A stretch of DNA of 64,000 bases, from assembly GCA_903851035.1 (NCBI GenBank), contig CAINND010000114.1, positions 21,392 to 85,391 of the forward strand, written 5' to 3'. The DNA is from an uncultured Acidobacteriota bacterium (GTDB lineage: Bacteria; Acidobacteriota; Terriglobia; Terriglobales; Acidobacteriaceae). The notes under the pieces are model-generated. The model did not search any database and had not been told where the DNA came from. It worked only from the letters and a program-made list of their open reading frames with translations. A program made the position numbers and the translations under genes. Of this stretch, positions 52,259-61,317 are shown in pieces (within the stretch, counting starts at the first letter, position 1; every line of letters begins with the position of its first letter).

Positions 52259-53812
52259 CTACAGCTTGCGCGGCGTAATCCGGTCGGCGCCCACGTAACG
52301 GCGCAGCGCCTCGGGAATCAGCACGCTGCCATCGGCCTGCTGATAGTTCTCCACAATCGCCACCCAGGTGCGCCCCACGGCCAATCCGCTGCCGTTCAGG
52401 GTGTGCACGTGAAATGTCCCGGGTTTGCTTGTTTCTCCAACAACTACCCTCTCTCCCAATAGATTCAACTGGGTTTGCGGAACTGTTACATAACCCTTAT
52501 AGCGGATGTTGGCGCGACGTGCCTGGAAGCTCTCAAAGTTCGAACAGGAGCTGATTTCGCGATACAAACCTTGCCCCGGCAGCCAGACCTCAAGATCGTA
52601 AGTCTTTGCCGAGCTGAAGCCCATGTCTCCCCTGCACAGAAGTACGCGGCGATAGTGTAGCCCAAGTTTTTCCAGCACGGCTTCGGCGTTGGCCGTCAGC
52701 TTCTCGTGCTCGGCGTAACTGTCTTCAGGCCGGGTGAACTTGACCAGCTCTACCTTCTGGAACTGGTGCTGGCGAATGATGCCGCGCACGTCCTTGCCAT
52801 AGCTGCCGGCCTCGCTGCGGAAGCACGGCGTGTAGGCCGTCAGAGAGATGGGCAGCTTTGCCGCCTCCAACGTCTCGTCGCGGTAGATGTTCGTCACCGG
52901 AACCTCGGCCGTGGGAATCAGGTAGAGCTCACGAATCTGTTCGATATCTCCCCAAGGAACGTTATCGACAGGTTTCATCCAATCGGCGATTGGAACAAGA
53001 TTGGCTGTTCTGCTTGGAATGTTTACGCTTTTGACTTCGTACGTATTTGCCAAATAGAAGACGATGGCCTTTAGCTCAGGGCACCTGTTCGGATTGCGTT
53101 CGGCTCCGCCGTTGAAAACGCTAAACAGATCTTCCTTAAACTTCGGCAACTGTCCCGTGCCGTACATCGATTCCGCGTTGACCAGGTACGGCGGCAGCAC
53201 CTCGGTGTAGCCGTGCTCGCCCGTGTGCAGGTCGAGCATAAAGTTCATCAGCGCCCGCTCCAGCCGCGCGCCCAGCTCCCAGTACAGGGCAAAGCGCGCC
53301 CCGGTAATCTTGCTGGCCCGCTCCAAATCGAGGATACCGAGCTGCTCGCCCAGCTCCCAGTGCGGCTTGGGCGTGAAGTCAAACTCCGGCTTCGTCCCCC
53401 ACTTTTTCACCTCTACGTTCGCCGACTCATCGCGCCCATCTGGCACTGTGTCATGCGGCAGGTTGGGGATGGTGGCCAGAATGTCGTTGCGCTTCTTGTC
53501 GGCCGCACGCTGCTGCTCCTCAAGGGCCGGTATGCCCTCCTTGAGCTTCATCATCTCGGCGGAGAGCGCCTCGAGTTCGGACTTTTGCTCCGGGCTGAGC
53601 GCGCCCTTCTTTTCGGCGCCCATCAGCGGACCGATCTTCTTGCTCAGCTCGTTGCGGCGGGCATTAGCCAATTCCAGTTCCATAATCCGCGCACGGCAGT
53701 CGACGTCCGCCTCGAGCAAGGCGTCCAATAGTTGGCTAGGATCGGCTACGCGGTTGCGCAGCCTCTTCCGCACCAGCGGCAAATTATCACGTACAAAGGC
53801 CAGATCAAGCAT
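52259..53812 (-). CDS. serS: seryl-tRNA synthetase with two insertions
   Basis: A 517-residue class II synthetase; bacterial SerRS is normally 420-430. The N-terminal coiled-coil arm (1-110) is standard. The catalytic core has motif 2 in [18 protein letters not shown] and motif 3 in [13 protein letters not shown]. Insertion 1 (about residues 231-295, bases 52928-53122) splits KFKEDLF from [13 protein letters not shown]. Insertion 2 (about 440-465, bases 52418-52495) splits ARRANIRYK from [10 protein letters not shown]. Both are in frame and their DNA is visibly AT-richer than the rest of the gene. All motif residues I can check are intact, so the enzyme should be active. The genes for a membrane protein and a LolA-like protein follow. 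Confidence 0.95.
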   Translation of the reverse strand: MLDLAFVRDNLPLVRKRLRNRVADPSQLLDALLEADVDCRARIMELELANARRNELSKKIGPLMGAEKKGALSPEQKSELEALSAEMMKLKEGIPALEEQQRAADKKRNDILATIPNLPHDTVPDGRDESANVEVKKWGTKPEFDFTPKPHWELGEQLGILDLERASKITGARFALYWELGARLERALMNFMLDLHTGEHGYTEVLPPYLVNAESMYGTGQLPKFKEDLFSVFNGGAERNPNRCPELKAIVFYLANTYEVKSVNIPSRTANLVPIADWMKPVDNVPWGDIEQIRELYLIPTAEVPVTNIYRDETLEAAKLPISLTAYTPCFRSEAGSYGKDVRGIIRQHQFQKVELVKFTRPEDSYAEHEKLTANAEAVLEKLGLHYRRVLLCRGDMGFSSAKTYDLEVWLPGQGLYREISSCSNFESFQARRANIRYKGYVTVPQTQLNLLGERVVVGETSKPGTFHVHTLNGSGLAVGRTWVAIVENYQQADGSVLIPEALRRYVGADRITPRKL

Positions 53813-54072
53813 AGATGGCTCAAGGATAACAAGAACCGCGCTGGCAAGGCGAGGAGGCTTTCCCGGCCGTGCGCGCCGTCTGCGCCCAGCGGGCGTGGCT
53901 AACGGCCTCCCACCACCTTACCTAGACCAGAAAGGGCCTGATAAATATTCCGTAATCTTGACCAATTACTCACGATTTCGCGCTATACTCCCTCCCCGGT
54001 CGGCTGCGCGGGGTGGCGCGGCCATCTACCTAAATGTCAAAAATCTCGCACCAGCAAAGAGGACTCTCGCAC

Positions 54073-54957
54073 ATGAAGAAACCCGTGGGGTATCGCGTTC
54101 TATCAACATTGATGGCGCTCATGTTCATGGCTGCGGCCGTGGCGCAGGCGCAGCCAACCGATCACGATCAGCCGCCAAAGATACTCGTCATCTTCCGGGA
54201 GTGGCTCAAGCCCGGCAAGGCCGACAGCCTGCATGAAAAGAGCGAGGCCGCCTACGTCCGCGCCATGGCCCAGGCCAAGGAGCCGAATTACTACCTGGCC
54301 CTCAAGTCCCTCAGCGGACGTCAGCGCGCCTTGTTCATCAGCACCTACGACTCCTTCGAAGCCTGGGAAAAGGACATGCAGTGGATGGCCAAGAACAAGA
54401 CCCTCAGCGCTGAGCTCGACCGCGTAATGCAGGGTGACGGCCAGTTGCTGGAGTACGGTGAGCAGGGCGTCTTCCGCTATTCGCCTGAGATGAGCTTCAA
54501 CGTCAAAACTCCCACCGGCAAGACTCACTACTTTGAGATTGAGTCCTTCGACATTAAAGAGGGCCACTACGCCGAGTGGGCAGAGGCCGTCAAACTGGTC
54601 AAGGAGGCCTATGCCAAGAGCGCTCCTGAGGCCAACTGGATCACCTTCTACCAGGTTCTCGGCCCCGAGGGTCACTACATCATGTTCATGCCCCTCAACT
54701 CGCTTAAGGAAATCGATATCATGTTCGGCTGGGACAAAAAGTTCATGGAAGCACTCGGTCCCGAAGGCATGAAGAAGCTGGAAGCGCTCTCCGCCGCATC
54801 CATTGCGCATTCGGAGATGCACCTGCACGCCATCAGCCCCACCATGAGCTACATGGGCGAAGGCTGGATGATGCAGGATCCCGGCTTCTGGAAGCCCAAG
54901 GCCATGGCCCCCGCGGCCAAAAAGCCCGCCGCCCAAAAGCCCGAAGCCAAGATGTAA
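54073..54957 (+). CDS. secreted hypothetical protein with antibiotic-monooxygenase-like fold
   Basis: A 294-residue exported protein: signal peptide (LMALMFMAAAVAQAQP), then two related-looking segments. REWLKPGKADSLHEKSEAAY pairs with a later ESFDIKEGHYAEWAEAVKLV, each starting a region that reads like a dimeric alpha-beta barrel (ABM-type). The C-terminus is a Lys/Ala/Pro tail (KKPAAQKPEAKM). No catalytic residue can be named. The start at 54073 is preferred over 54034 because it begins the signal peptide. Confidence 0.75.
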   Translation: MKKPVGYRVLSTLMALMFMAAAVAQAQPTDHDQPPKILVIFREWLKPGKADSLHEKSEAAYVRAMAQAKEPNYYLALKSLSGRQRALFISTYDSFEAWEKDMQWMAKNKTLSAELDRVMQGDGQLLEYGEQGVFRYSPEMSFNVKTPTGKTHYFEIESFDIKEGHYAEWAEAVKLVKEAYAKSAPEANWITFYQVLGPEGHYIMFMPLNSLKEIDIMFGWDKKFMEALGPEGMKKLEALSAASIAHSEMHLHAISPTMSYMGEGWMMQDPGFWKPKAMAPAAKKPAAQKPEAKM

Positions 54958-55080
54958 CCCAACGCGCATCATGCACTTCCGGAGGGGGCGCCGCGGCGCC
55001 CCTTTCGCACGCCCGGCCGCCGCCAAGTTCATCATCTTGTCATCGCCGCGCCGCCCCCGCTGGACTACACTATCTGCTGT

Positions 55081-56787
55081 ATGCGCCACTTAATTCGCAA
55101 CGCCATTGCCCTCTTCCTGCTCGGCCTTGTGGCCGTCGCTGCCTTTGCCACGGCCTACGATGCCCAGCCCAAGCTCGTCGTCATCGTCGTGGTGGACCAG
55201 CTCCGCGGAGATCTTCTGGAGCGCCATCATGACGCCTTTGCCGAAGGTGGCTTCCGCCGCCTGATGGATCATGGCGCGTGGTTCACCAGTTGCTATTACA
55301 ACTACGCCGCCACCAAGACCGCGCCCGGCCACTCGACCATCGGCACCGGAACCTACTCGCTCGGCCACGGAATCTTCGCCAACGAGTGGTGGGATCCCCG
55401 CGAGCGCCGCATTGTTAGCAGCGTGGAAGATGAGAACACGCATGTGCTGGGCCTGCCTGCGGGGACGACGGGTGAAAAGTGGAGCGCCTCGCCGCACAAC
55501 CTGCTGACCGACACCATTGGCGACGAGTTGAAGCTGGCCACCGGCGGAAAAGCCCGCGTCTACGGCATCTCACTCAAGGACCGCGCCGCCATTCTGCCCG
55601 TGGGCTGGAGCGCCGACGCTGCTTTCTTCCTCGATCCCCAGAGCGGATACATCGTCACCAGCAGCTATTACATGGAGCAGGCGCCGCAGTGGCTCACCCA
55701 GTTCAACGCCGGCCCCGCGCGCGCCAGCTACCTCAACCGCGAGCTCAAGGATGCCGCCGGCAACGTGCTGCGCACCACCTTCCCGCAAAAGAATTCCAAG
55801 GGCAATGCCGCCGGTTATTACGATCTGGTCGGCCCCACGCCCTGGGGCAATGATTACCTTGTCGATGCCGCCAAGGCGCTCATCGCCAGTGAGAAGCTCG
55901 GCCACGGCACGAACACCGATCTGCTCGAAGTCAGCTTCAGTTCGCCGGACATCCTCGGCCACAAGGTCGGTCCCGATGCCGACGAAGACCGCAACATGCT
56001 CATCGCGCTCGACCGCACCCTCGCCGGCTTTTTTGCTTATCTCGATGAATCCGTCGGCGCGGGCAACTGGGCTGTCGCGCTCACGGCCGATCACGGCGTC
56101 GCCCCCATGGCGGATTACGCCGGCAAGCTGCGCATTCCGGCCTTCAACTTCAGTCCGGAAGATCTGCAGAACCAGCTCAACCACATGCTCAAGCTGCGCT
56201 ACGCCAAGCAACTGGCGGCCCTGCCCAAGTCGGCTCCGGTAAAGACGCTTACCAAGGATGAGACCAAGAAAGCCGCCAGCCTTCCCGACGATCCCAACCG
56301 CTTCGTCGTTTACATCGATTACCCCACCGTGCACCTCGATGGCGATGCCTTTGAGCGCGTCAAGGTCACCCAGGCCGAGGCGGAAAAAACCGTGGGCGAG
56401 TTGATGTTGAAGCTCGGCTTCCGCAGCTACACCACCAAAACCGAAATGGCCGCCGGAGAGCTTCGCAACTCGGTCTTCCGCCAGCAGACGCTCAATGCCT
56501 ATTCGCCCCTCGGCGGCTGGTACGTCACCGGACTCTATCCGCCCTTCCAGGTGGGCTACGCCAGCGGCACCGGACACGCCCTGCCATACAGCTACGACGC
56601 GCACGTTCCGCTCGCCTTCTACGGCACGGCCTTCCGCCCCGGCATCTATCGTCAGGACGTGGAGCCCGTCGATCTGGCCGTCACCTTCAGCTCCCTGCTG
56701 CGCATCAACAAGCCGGCCAGCGCCGTGGGCCGCGCCCTGCATGAGGCCTTCATGGATAATCCGGCCGCCAGTGCTCCGGCCAAGTAG
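55081..56787 (+). CDS. PafA-type alkaline phosphatase (secreted phosphomonoesterase)
   Basis: A 568-residue exported enzyme of the alkaline phosphatase superfamily. After a signal peptide comes VVVDQLRGD with the metal ligand Asp39. The nucleophile Thr80 is in ATKTAPGHSTIGTG and Asn101 in FANEWW. The Lys/Arg pair that makes PafA a phosphomonoesterase is in SLKDRAAILPVG (166/168). Metal motifs SSPDILGHKVGPDADE and LTADHGVAP complete the two-zinc site. It should release phosphate from organic monoesters in the periplasm or outside. It is monocistronic with its own terminator. Confidence 0.93.
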   Translation: MRHLIRNAIALFLLGLVAVAAFATAYDAQPKLVVIVVVDQLRGDLLERHHDAFAEGGFRRLMDHGAWFTSCYYNYAATKTAPGHSTIGTGTYSLGHGIFANEWWDPRERRIVSSVEDENTHVLGLPAGTTGEKWSASPHNLLTDTIGDELKLATGGKARVYGISLKDRAAILPVGWSADAAFFLDPQSGYIVTSSYYMEQAPQWLTQFNAGPARASYLNRELKDAAGNVLRTTFPQKNSKGNAAGYYDLVGPTPWGNDYLVDAAKALIASEKLGHGTNTDLLEVSFSSPDILGHKVGPDADEDRNMLIALDRTLAGFFAYLDESVGAGNWAVALTADHGVAPMADYAGKLRIPAFNFSPEDLQNQLNHMLKLRYAKQLAALPKSAPVKTLTKDETKKAASLPDDPNRFVVYIDYPTVHLDGDAFERVKVTQAEAEKTVGELMLKLGFRSYTTKTEMAAGELRNSVFRQQTLNAYSPLGGWYVTGLYPPFQVGYASGTGHALPYSYDAHVPLAFYGTAFRPGIYRQDVEPVDLAVTFSSLLRINKPASAVGRALHEAFMDNPAASAPAK

Positions 56788-56807
56788 CTCCGCGCATCAC
56801 ATACGTA

Positions 56808-56842
56808 CAAAAAAGGTGGCTGCCCCGGCAGTCACCTTTTTT
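56808..56842 (+). terminator. terminator after the PafA-type gene
   Basis: AAAAAAGGTGGCTGCC and GGCAGTCACCTTTTTT pair with one mismatch and end in a T run. Confidence 0.9.
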
Positions 56843-56909
56843 CATGCATGATTTTTTCTCCACCCGCTGACGGATGCGCCCCACCCTTGCCGCGAAGTAG
56901 AATAAACGC

Positions 56910-57920
56910 ATGAGCCAAGAGGACAACAAGCCCGCGCCGCAGAGCGCTGCCGCTCCTGCTAACGCCACTCCCGCGCCGCCCAAAAAGCCGCGCGGACGCC
57001 TCCAACTGGATATGAGCGTCAACGTCGCCGGCATCGCGCTGCGCAATCCCATCCTCGCCGCCAGCGGAACCTTCGGCTACGGCGTCGAGTTCGAGGACAT
57101 CGTCAGCCTCGATAAAATCGGCGGCTTCGTCGTCAAGGGCTTGAGCAAAGAGCCGATGGCCGGCAACCCTCCGCCGCGACTCTTTGAAACCGCCGCCGGA
57201 ATGCTCAACGCTATCGGCCTGCAAAACATCGGCGCCCGCGCCTTCATCGAAGAAAAACTCCCGCGCCTGCGCAAGATCAACGGCGCCGTCGTCATCGCCA
57301 ACGTTTACGGCTACTGCCCGGAGGATTACGAGGAGACCATCCGCATCCTCAACGATGGCGAAGGCATCGCCGCCTACGAACTCAACGTAAGCTGCCCCAA
57401 CGTCCGCTACGGCGGCATCACCTTCGGCCAGGACCCGTATTTGCTCAGCGAAGTCGTCGCCGGAGCCAAAGCGGCCAGTAAGCGTCCGCTCATCGTCAAG
57501 CTCTCGCCCAACGTCACCAGCATCGGCAAAATGGCGCGCGCCGCGGAAGATGCCGGAGCCGACGCCGTCTCGCTGGTCAACACCTTCCTCGCCATGGCCA
57601 TCGATCCCATCACCCGCCGTCCGCGCATCAGCAACATCACCGCCGGACTCAGCGGCCCGGCCATCAAGCCCATCGCCCTGCGCATGGTCTACGAGGCATC
57701 ACAGAGCGTCAAGATTCCCGTCATCGGCATCGGCGGCATCAGCACGGCGGAAGATGTGGTGGAGTTCCTGCTCGCCGGAGCCACGGCCGTCGAGGTGGGC
57801 ACCGCCAACTTCTGGGACCCGCGCGCCTGCGAGCGCCTGGTGGACGAGCTGGAACGCTGGTGCTTGGAGCAGCACATCGAAAGCGTCGCCAGCCTGCGCG
57901 GCGGCTTGCTGCTGGGGTAA
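56910..57920 (+). CDS. pyrD: dihydroorotate dehydrogenase, class 1B catalytic subunit
   Basis: A 336-residue FMN enzyme of pyrimidine synthesis. The 1B/NAD type is indicated by the catalytic cysteine in ELNVSCPNVRYGG. Other landmarks are NPILAASGTFGYG, FVVKGLSKEP, VIANVYGYC and IPVIGIGGISTAEDVVEFLLAGA. An unusual N-terminal extension of about 30 residues, rich in Pro and Ala, precedes the core (ANATPAPPKKPRGR). The electron-transfer partner pyrK is not next to it, so it must be encoded elsewhere or replaced. Confidence 0.94.
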   Translation: MSQEDNKPAPQSAAAPANATPAPPKKPRGRLQLDMSVNVAGIALRNPILAASGTFGYGVEFEDIVSLDKIGGFVVKGLSKEPMAGNPPPRLFETAAGMLNAIGLQNIGARAFIEEKLPRLRKINGAVVIANVYGYCPEDYEETIRILNDGEGIAAYELNVSCPNVRYGGITFGQDPYLLSEVVAGAKAASKRPLIVKLSPNVTSIGKMARAAEDAGADAVSLVNTFLAMAIDPITRRPRISNITAGLSGPAIKPIALRMVYEASQSVKIPVIGIGGISTAEDVVEFLLAGATAVEVGTANFWDPRACERLVDELERWCLEQHIESVASLRGGLLLG

Positions 57921-57980
57921 GACGCGTTGCTTAGATGATATGCAGAGCAACGGGCCTATCTCGCGCGGGATGCCGGGAAG

Positions 57981-58436
57981 CTAATTGTGATGAGATGCTT
58001 CGGCGCGGCTCTTGACGCGCATTAGAAATTCCGTAAGCTCGCGTCTTTGCCGATCGCCATCCAGAGGAGTGCGCGACACTCCTCCGTATTTTTGGGAGTG
58101 TGCTTCCATCGAGCCGGTCACGATGGTTTTCCCGTCAAAACTATTCATGTTGAAGATAAGCACCTGCCTGGGTGCAGTACCGTACACATCTTCATTCACA
58201 AGCTGCCCCATCACCCCTGCCATTCCCTTCATCTGTCTGCTGGCCATGAGCACGTGGGTGTTGCTTGTTTCAACCGTGTAACCGTTGGGCATCAACTCCG
58301 CGAGCATGGCAGAAGTCACTTCGTCGGCGGTCGCCTGAATGGACACATAGGGCTGGGGAACAGGCTGGCGCTTGGCGGCCAGCAGTGTCGGGGCGAGTAC
58401 AACCACAAGGATGAGAACGGTTTGTATGGTCTTCAT
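57981..58436 (-). CDS. secreted hypothetical protein A
   Basis: A 151-residue protein with a signal peptide (LILVVVLAPTLLAAK). The mature part has alternating helix and strand (VTSAMLAELMPNGYTVET; VLIFNMNSFDGKTIVTGSM). I recognise no family. Its start lies two bases after the stop of protein B (TAAAT-ATG), so the two are coupled. Base composition is slightly AT-richer than most neighbours. Confidence 0.7.
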   Translation of the reverse strand: MKTIQTVLILVVVLAPTLLAAKRQPVPQPYVSIQATADEVTSAMLAELMPNGYTVETSNTHVLMASRQMKGMAGVMGQLVNEDVYGTAPRQVLIFNMNSFDGKTIVTGSMEAHSQKYGGVSRTPLDGDRQRRELTEFLMRVKSRAEASHHN

Positions 58437-58438
58437 AT

Positions 58439-58957
58439 TTATCGGTGGTTATCCGGACATTCAAGGTGAAGGTAAGCGCCGTGGTCGATCACCTGACTCA
58501 TGGGCACCTTGATCTGCGTGGCGGCAAGCGGTGCCATATGCTCGGCTTCGTGCGCCGCCTGTTCGCAGTTCACTAAGTGAAAACCGTCGCGGCCGTCCGG
58601 CCGCCATCCCTGCGGAACGGTCATGCGGAGAAAGTATGGGCCTTCACTGCCAATCGTAATCGGCGTCGGGTCTATGTGGATGGCACGCTTCCAGGAGCCG
58701 AACTGGTAGGTGCCCGGCTTCATTCGAATTGTCACGAAGGTCTCCGGCCTCAGAGTCATCAGCACGTTCGACTTGTCGCCGGCATAAAGATACATCGGAA
58801 AATTATTTTGCCGGTTGCTCATGTTCAGCGTGACCACGTTGGCAGCCGAGGGACGCACGTTGCGCGGGTAATAGAACGTCACCTCGACGGTTTTATCCTT
58901 CTGCACCTGCGCCAATGCCGAGACGGTCAAAAGAAGGGATGCAATCAGGAATTTCAT
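58439..58957 (-). CDS. secreted hypothetical protein B
   Basis: A 172-residue protein with a signal peptide (FLIASLLLTVSALAQV). The mature domain looks like an all-beta fold with a tight core (VTFYYPRNVRPSAANVV; FVTIRMKPGTYQFGSWK). A later segment holds two Cys (FHLVNCEQAA and LHLECPDN) that could form a disulfide. No function is assigned. First gene of a two-gene unit. Confidence 0.7.
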   Translation of the reverse strand: MKFLIASLLLTVSALAQVQKDKTVEVTFYYPRNVRPSAANVVTLNMSNRQNNFPMYLYAGDKSNVLMTLRPETFVTIRMKPGTYQFGSWKRAIHIDPTPITIGSEGPYFLRMTVPQGWRPDGRDGFHLVNCEQAAHEAEHMAPLAATQIKVPMSQVIDHGAYLHLECPDNHR

Positions 58958-59087
58958 AGACCGGAATTTTACTGCAACGGGTATAGAAAGTCAGTGGAGT
59001 AAACAGTGGTATCTCCATCTTTCCAATATGTCAGATTTGGCCATCAGCACTTAGTGCGGCTCTGTTCTTATAAAAAGTAAGCAATAC

Positions 59088-59113
59088 AAAGCCCCTCCAC
59101 CGGAGGGGCTTTC
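59088..59113 (-). terminator. terminator after the zf-HC2-like membrane gene
   Basis: AAAGCCCCTCC and GGAGGGGCTTT pair around ACC. It sits 23 bp past the stop at 59136 and can work in both directions. Confidence 0.85.
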
Positions 59114-59135
59114 TACTTACAAACTGTTCCTACTC

Positions 59136-59570
59136 TTAGCCTAGCTTCGAGCGCAAATCCTCCGGCAGCCGTTCCCTTACGGAATCCGGCAGGCGGTCGT
59201 GCAGGTTGCGCGCGCCCGTCAGTGCCGCGTCCTTCACCGTCGTCGGCGCGGGAGTCGCCACGGCCACCACCAGCCACACAATGGCCGACAGGGCAAACAC
59301 CGCCAGCGCGCCCAGCTCCAGCCACAGCGCGTGCGGCGGAGATAGATGTCGAATCACCACGAAGGCCAGCACTCCGGCCGCCGCCGCCACCGTGGCCATG
59401 ATGAGCAGCGTCAGGTCCACCGCGCGATGCAGCCGCTGCCTTCCGTGGCAGTGCGCGCACGCCGCAAGATGGGCCTCGTAGTCGCCGCTCATCTCCGGTG
59501 CCAGTCCGCTGATGTCGTATCGCCAGCTTGCCAGTATCTTGCCGACGAATGGATCAATACATTCACTCAT
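59136..59570 (-). CDS. small membrane protein with zf-HC2-like zinc motif
   Basis: A 144-residue protein. The N-terminal 45 residues end in HLAACAHCHGRQ, the HxxxCxxC zinc motif of anti-sigma zf-HC2 domains. Two membrane helices follow (LLIMATVAAAAGVLAFVVI; ALAVFALSAIVWLVVAVA), then a basic amphipathic tail (SVRERLPEDLRSKLG). Zf-HC2 proteins often bind a sigma factor, but no ECF sigma gene lies beside this one, so the role is open. Confidence 0.8.
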   Translation of the reverse strand: MSECIDPFVGKILASWRYDISGLAPEMSGDYEAHLAACAHCHGRQRLHRAVDLTLLIMATVAAAAGVLAFVVIRHLSPPHALWLELGALAVFALSAIVWLVVAVATPAPTTVKDAALTGARNLHDRLPDSVRERLPEDLRSKLG

Positions 59571-59592
59571 ATAAATTTATAGCGCGAACGTC

Positions 59593-60393
59593 TTATAACG
59601 TAATCGCCGCAAGAGGACGGTCCTGCCGTGCCAGCTCCAGCCGGAACCCGTGCCGCGCGCGCGCTCCCAATGCCTTTTCGGCCGCGACCCGCGCCAGGTC
59701 GGGATGATTGTTGTGCTCCGACAGGTGCGCGAGAATCAGGAACGCGGCCCCACCATCATAGTCCCCGGCCAGGAATTCGGCGAGGCCATCGTTCGACAGG
59801 TGTCCCACGCGGCTCATCACCCGCTGCTTCACCGCCCACGGATACGGTCCCGTGCGCAGCATCTCCAGGTCGTGATTGCTTTCCAGCATCAGCCCGTCGC
59901 AGTGGCGCAACTGGTCGCGCACATTCTGCGGCATGAATCCCAAATCCGTCGTGATGGCCACCCGCACGCCCTCCGCCGTAAAGCGAAAGCCCACCGGGTC
60001 GGCTGCATCGTGAGGAATGGTGAAGGGCATCACCTCGATGTCGCCCACCACAAAGCTCCGGCCGGGCTCGAAGATCTCCAGCCGCTCGGCCCGCACGCGT
60101 TCGCCGCGACTGTCTTTATATTGCTTCTGCCACGCGCCGTGCGTGGGCGCCGTCATGTACACCGGCAGTCGAAACTTCTTGGCCATCACATGCACGCCGC
60201 CCACGTGGTCGCTGTGCTCATGCGTAATCAGGATGCCGTCCAGCGACTCCGGCGCGATCTCCCGCTCACTGAGGCGACGGCATATCTCGCGGCAGCTCAG
60301 GCCGCAGTCCACCAGCAGGCGCGTGCGCCCGCCCGTCAGCACCGTGGCGTTGCCTCCGCTGCCGGAGGATAAGACTGTAATGGAAACAGACAC
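59593..60393 (-). CDS. MBL-fold metallo-hydrolase (YycJ/WalJ-like)
   Basis: A metallo-beta-lactamase-fold nuclease-like enzyme. Core motifs: VLSSGSGGNATVL, LLVDCGLSCREI, ITHEHSDHVGGVHVM with the metal ligands, and LAHLSEHNNHPDLA. Relatives YycJ/WalJ in Firmicutes are linked to cell-wall control and DNA metabolism. The start is uncertain. GTG at 60393 begins the domain and has GGGAGG about 14 bases upstream. An ATG at 60456 would add 21 unconserved residues read from the tandem repeats. Confidence 0.88.
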   Translation of the reverse strand: MSVSITVLSSGSGGNATVLTGGRTRLLVDCGLSCREICRRLSEREIAPESLDGILITHEHSDHVGGVHVMAKKFRLPVYMTAPTHGAWQKQYKDSRGERVRAERLEIFEPGRSFVVGDIEVMPFTIPHDAADPVGFRFTAEGVRVAITTDLGFMPQNVRDQLRHCDGLMLESNHDLEMLRTGPYPWAVKQRVMSRVGHLSNDGLAEFLAGDYDGGAAFLILAHLSEHNNHPDLARVAAEKALGARARHGFRLELARQDRPLAAITL

Positions 60394-60420
60394 GATAGAT
60401 AGAATATCCTCCCGAGCCTT

Positions 60421-60474
60421 GCTTTCCAAACCCAGCTTTCCAACCGTGGTTTCCAAACATGGCTTTCCAACCGC
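60421..60474. repeat. four short tandem repeats upstream of the MBL gene
   Basis: The core TTTCCAA occurs four times at 13- to 14-bp spacing, in the alternating form TTTCCAAAC / TTTCCAACC. It lies 28 bp upstream of the GTG start of the MBL gene and 42 bp before the divergent small ORF. Confidence 0.6.
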
Positions 60475-60515
60475 GGATTCGATTCTGCGCTATCATCTTC
60501 CCGTGAGGTGGCGCC

Positions 60516-60677
60516 ATGTGCAGCAACTTCGGACTCAACCTGCATCCCGACCGACAGCCCTGCGCCGTGCAGTGGCAGTGGTATCACCTGGCGCTGCGCC
60601 TGCGTGATGCATTCTCCCGCCGCTTTCCCGCCCTGGCGCGCATGCTGCATCTAATTCCAGCGGAGCCCACGCGGTGA
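60516..60677 (+). CDS. putative small protein coupled to GNAT gene
   Basis: A 53-codon open frame from an ATG with GAGGTGG nearby. The product begins MCSNFGLNLHPDRQPC and ends in a basic amphipathic segment (LRDAFSRRFPALARMLH). The TGA stop lies two bases before the ATG of the GNAT gene, so it could be a leader peptide or coupled partner. No homologue comes to mind. The frame is short enough to be chance, but the ribosome site and coupling argue for it. Confidence 0.45.
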   Translation: MCSNFGLNLHPDRQPCAVQWQWYHLALRLRDAFSRRFPALARMLHLIPAEPTR

Positions 60678-60679
60678 GC

Positions 60680-61189
60680 ATGGCCCTGGTGCGCCCTTCC
60701 ACCGTGGAAGATGTGGCGGCCATCGCCGCCATCTACGCGCACTACGTCCGCAACACCACGTCCACCTTTGAGCTGGACCCGCCCGCCGTGGAGGAGATGG
60801 CGCGCCGCCGCCAGTTCGTCCTCCTGTTCGGCATGCCCTATCTTGTCGCGGAATCCGAAGGTAACATCGTGGGCTACGCCTACGCCGGGCAGTATCGTCC
60901 GCGCCCCGCCTACCGCTTCACCGTCGAGGACTCCATCTACGTCGCTCCCGATTGCACCGGCCGCGGCTACGGTGGCCTCCTGCTCCACTCGCTCATCGCC
61001 GCCTGCGCCCGCACCCCGGCGCGCCAGATGATCGCCGTCATCGCCGACTCGGCCAATCTTTCCAGTGTTGCCCTGCACGCCCGCTGCGGCTTTCGCATGG
61101 TGGGAACCTTTGCCGATGTCGGCTACAAATTCGATCGCTGGGTGGATACCGTCCTCATGCAGCGCACGCTCGGCGACGTCAATCGCTGA
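60680..61189 (+). CDS. GNAT N-acetyltransferase (phosphinothricin acetyltransferase-like)
   Basis: A 169-residue acetyl-CoA-dependent acetyltransferase. The order matches PAT-type enzymes: RPSTVEDVAAIAAIYAHYV, STFELDPP, YAYAGQYRPRPAYRFTVEDSIYV, the CoA-binding CTGRGYGGLLL, and HARCGFRMVGTFADVGYKFDRW near the end. PAT family members acetylate methionine sulfoximine-like amines or other small amines. The ATG at 60680 follows the small ORF's stop; a GTG at 60674 would overlap it. Confidence 0.9.
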   Translation: MALVRPSTVEDVAAIAAIYAHYVRNTTSTFELDPPAVEEMARRRQFVLLFGMPYLVAESEGNIVGYAYAGQYRPRPAYRFTVEDSIYVAPDCTGRGYGGLLLHSLIAACARTPARQMIAVIADSANLSSVALHARCGFRMVGTFADVGYKFDRWVDTVLMQRTLGDVNR

Positions 61190-61317
61190 GCCCTCTGCAC
61201 CCTGCGGCATATTCCAAAGCGTTTATTACGCGATGATGAAATCCCCGCTCCACCGCCACGCTGCCGTGCCAGCCACCGCCGCCGCGTGGTACCGTTTATT
61301 TGTGAGGTGAGATTCCA

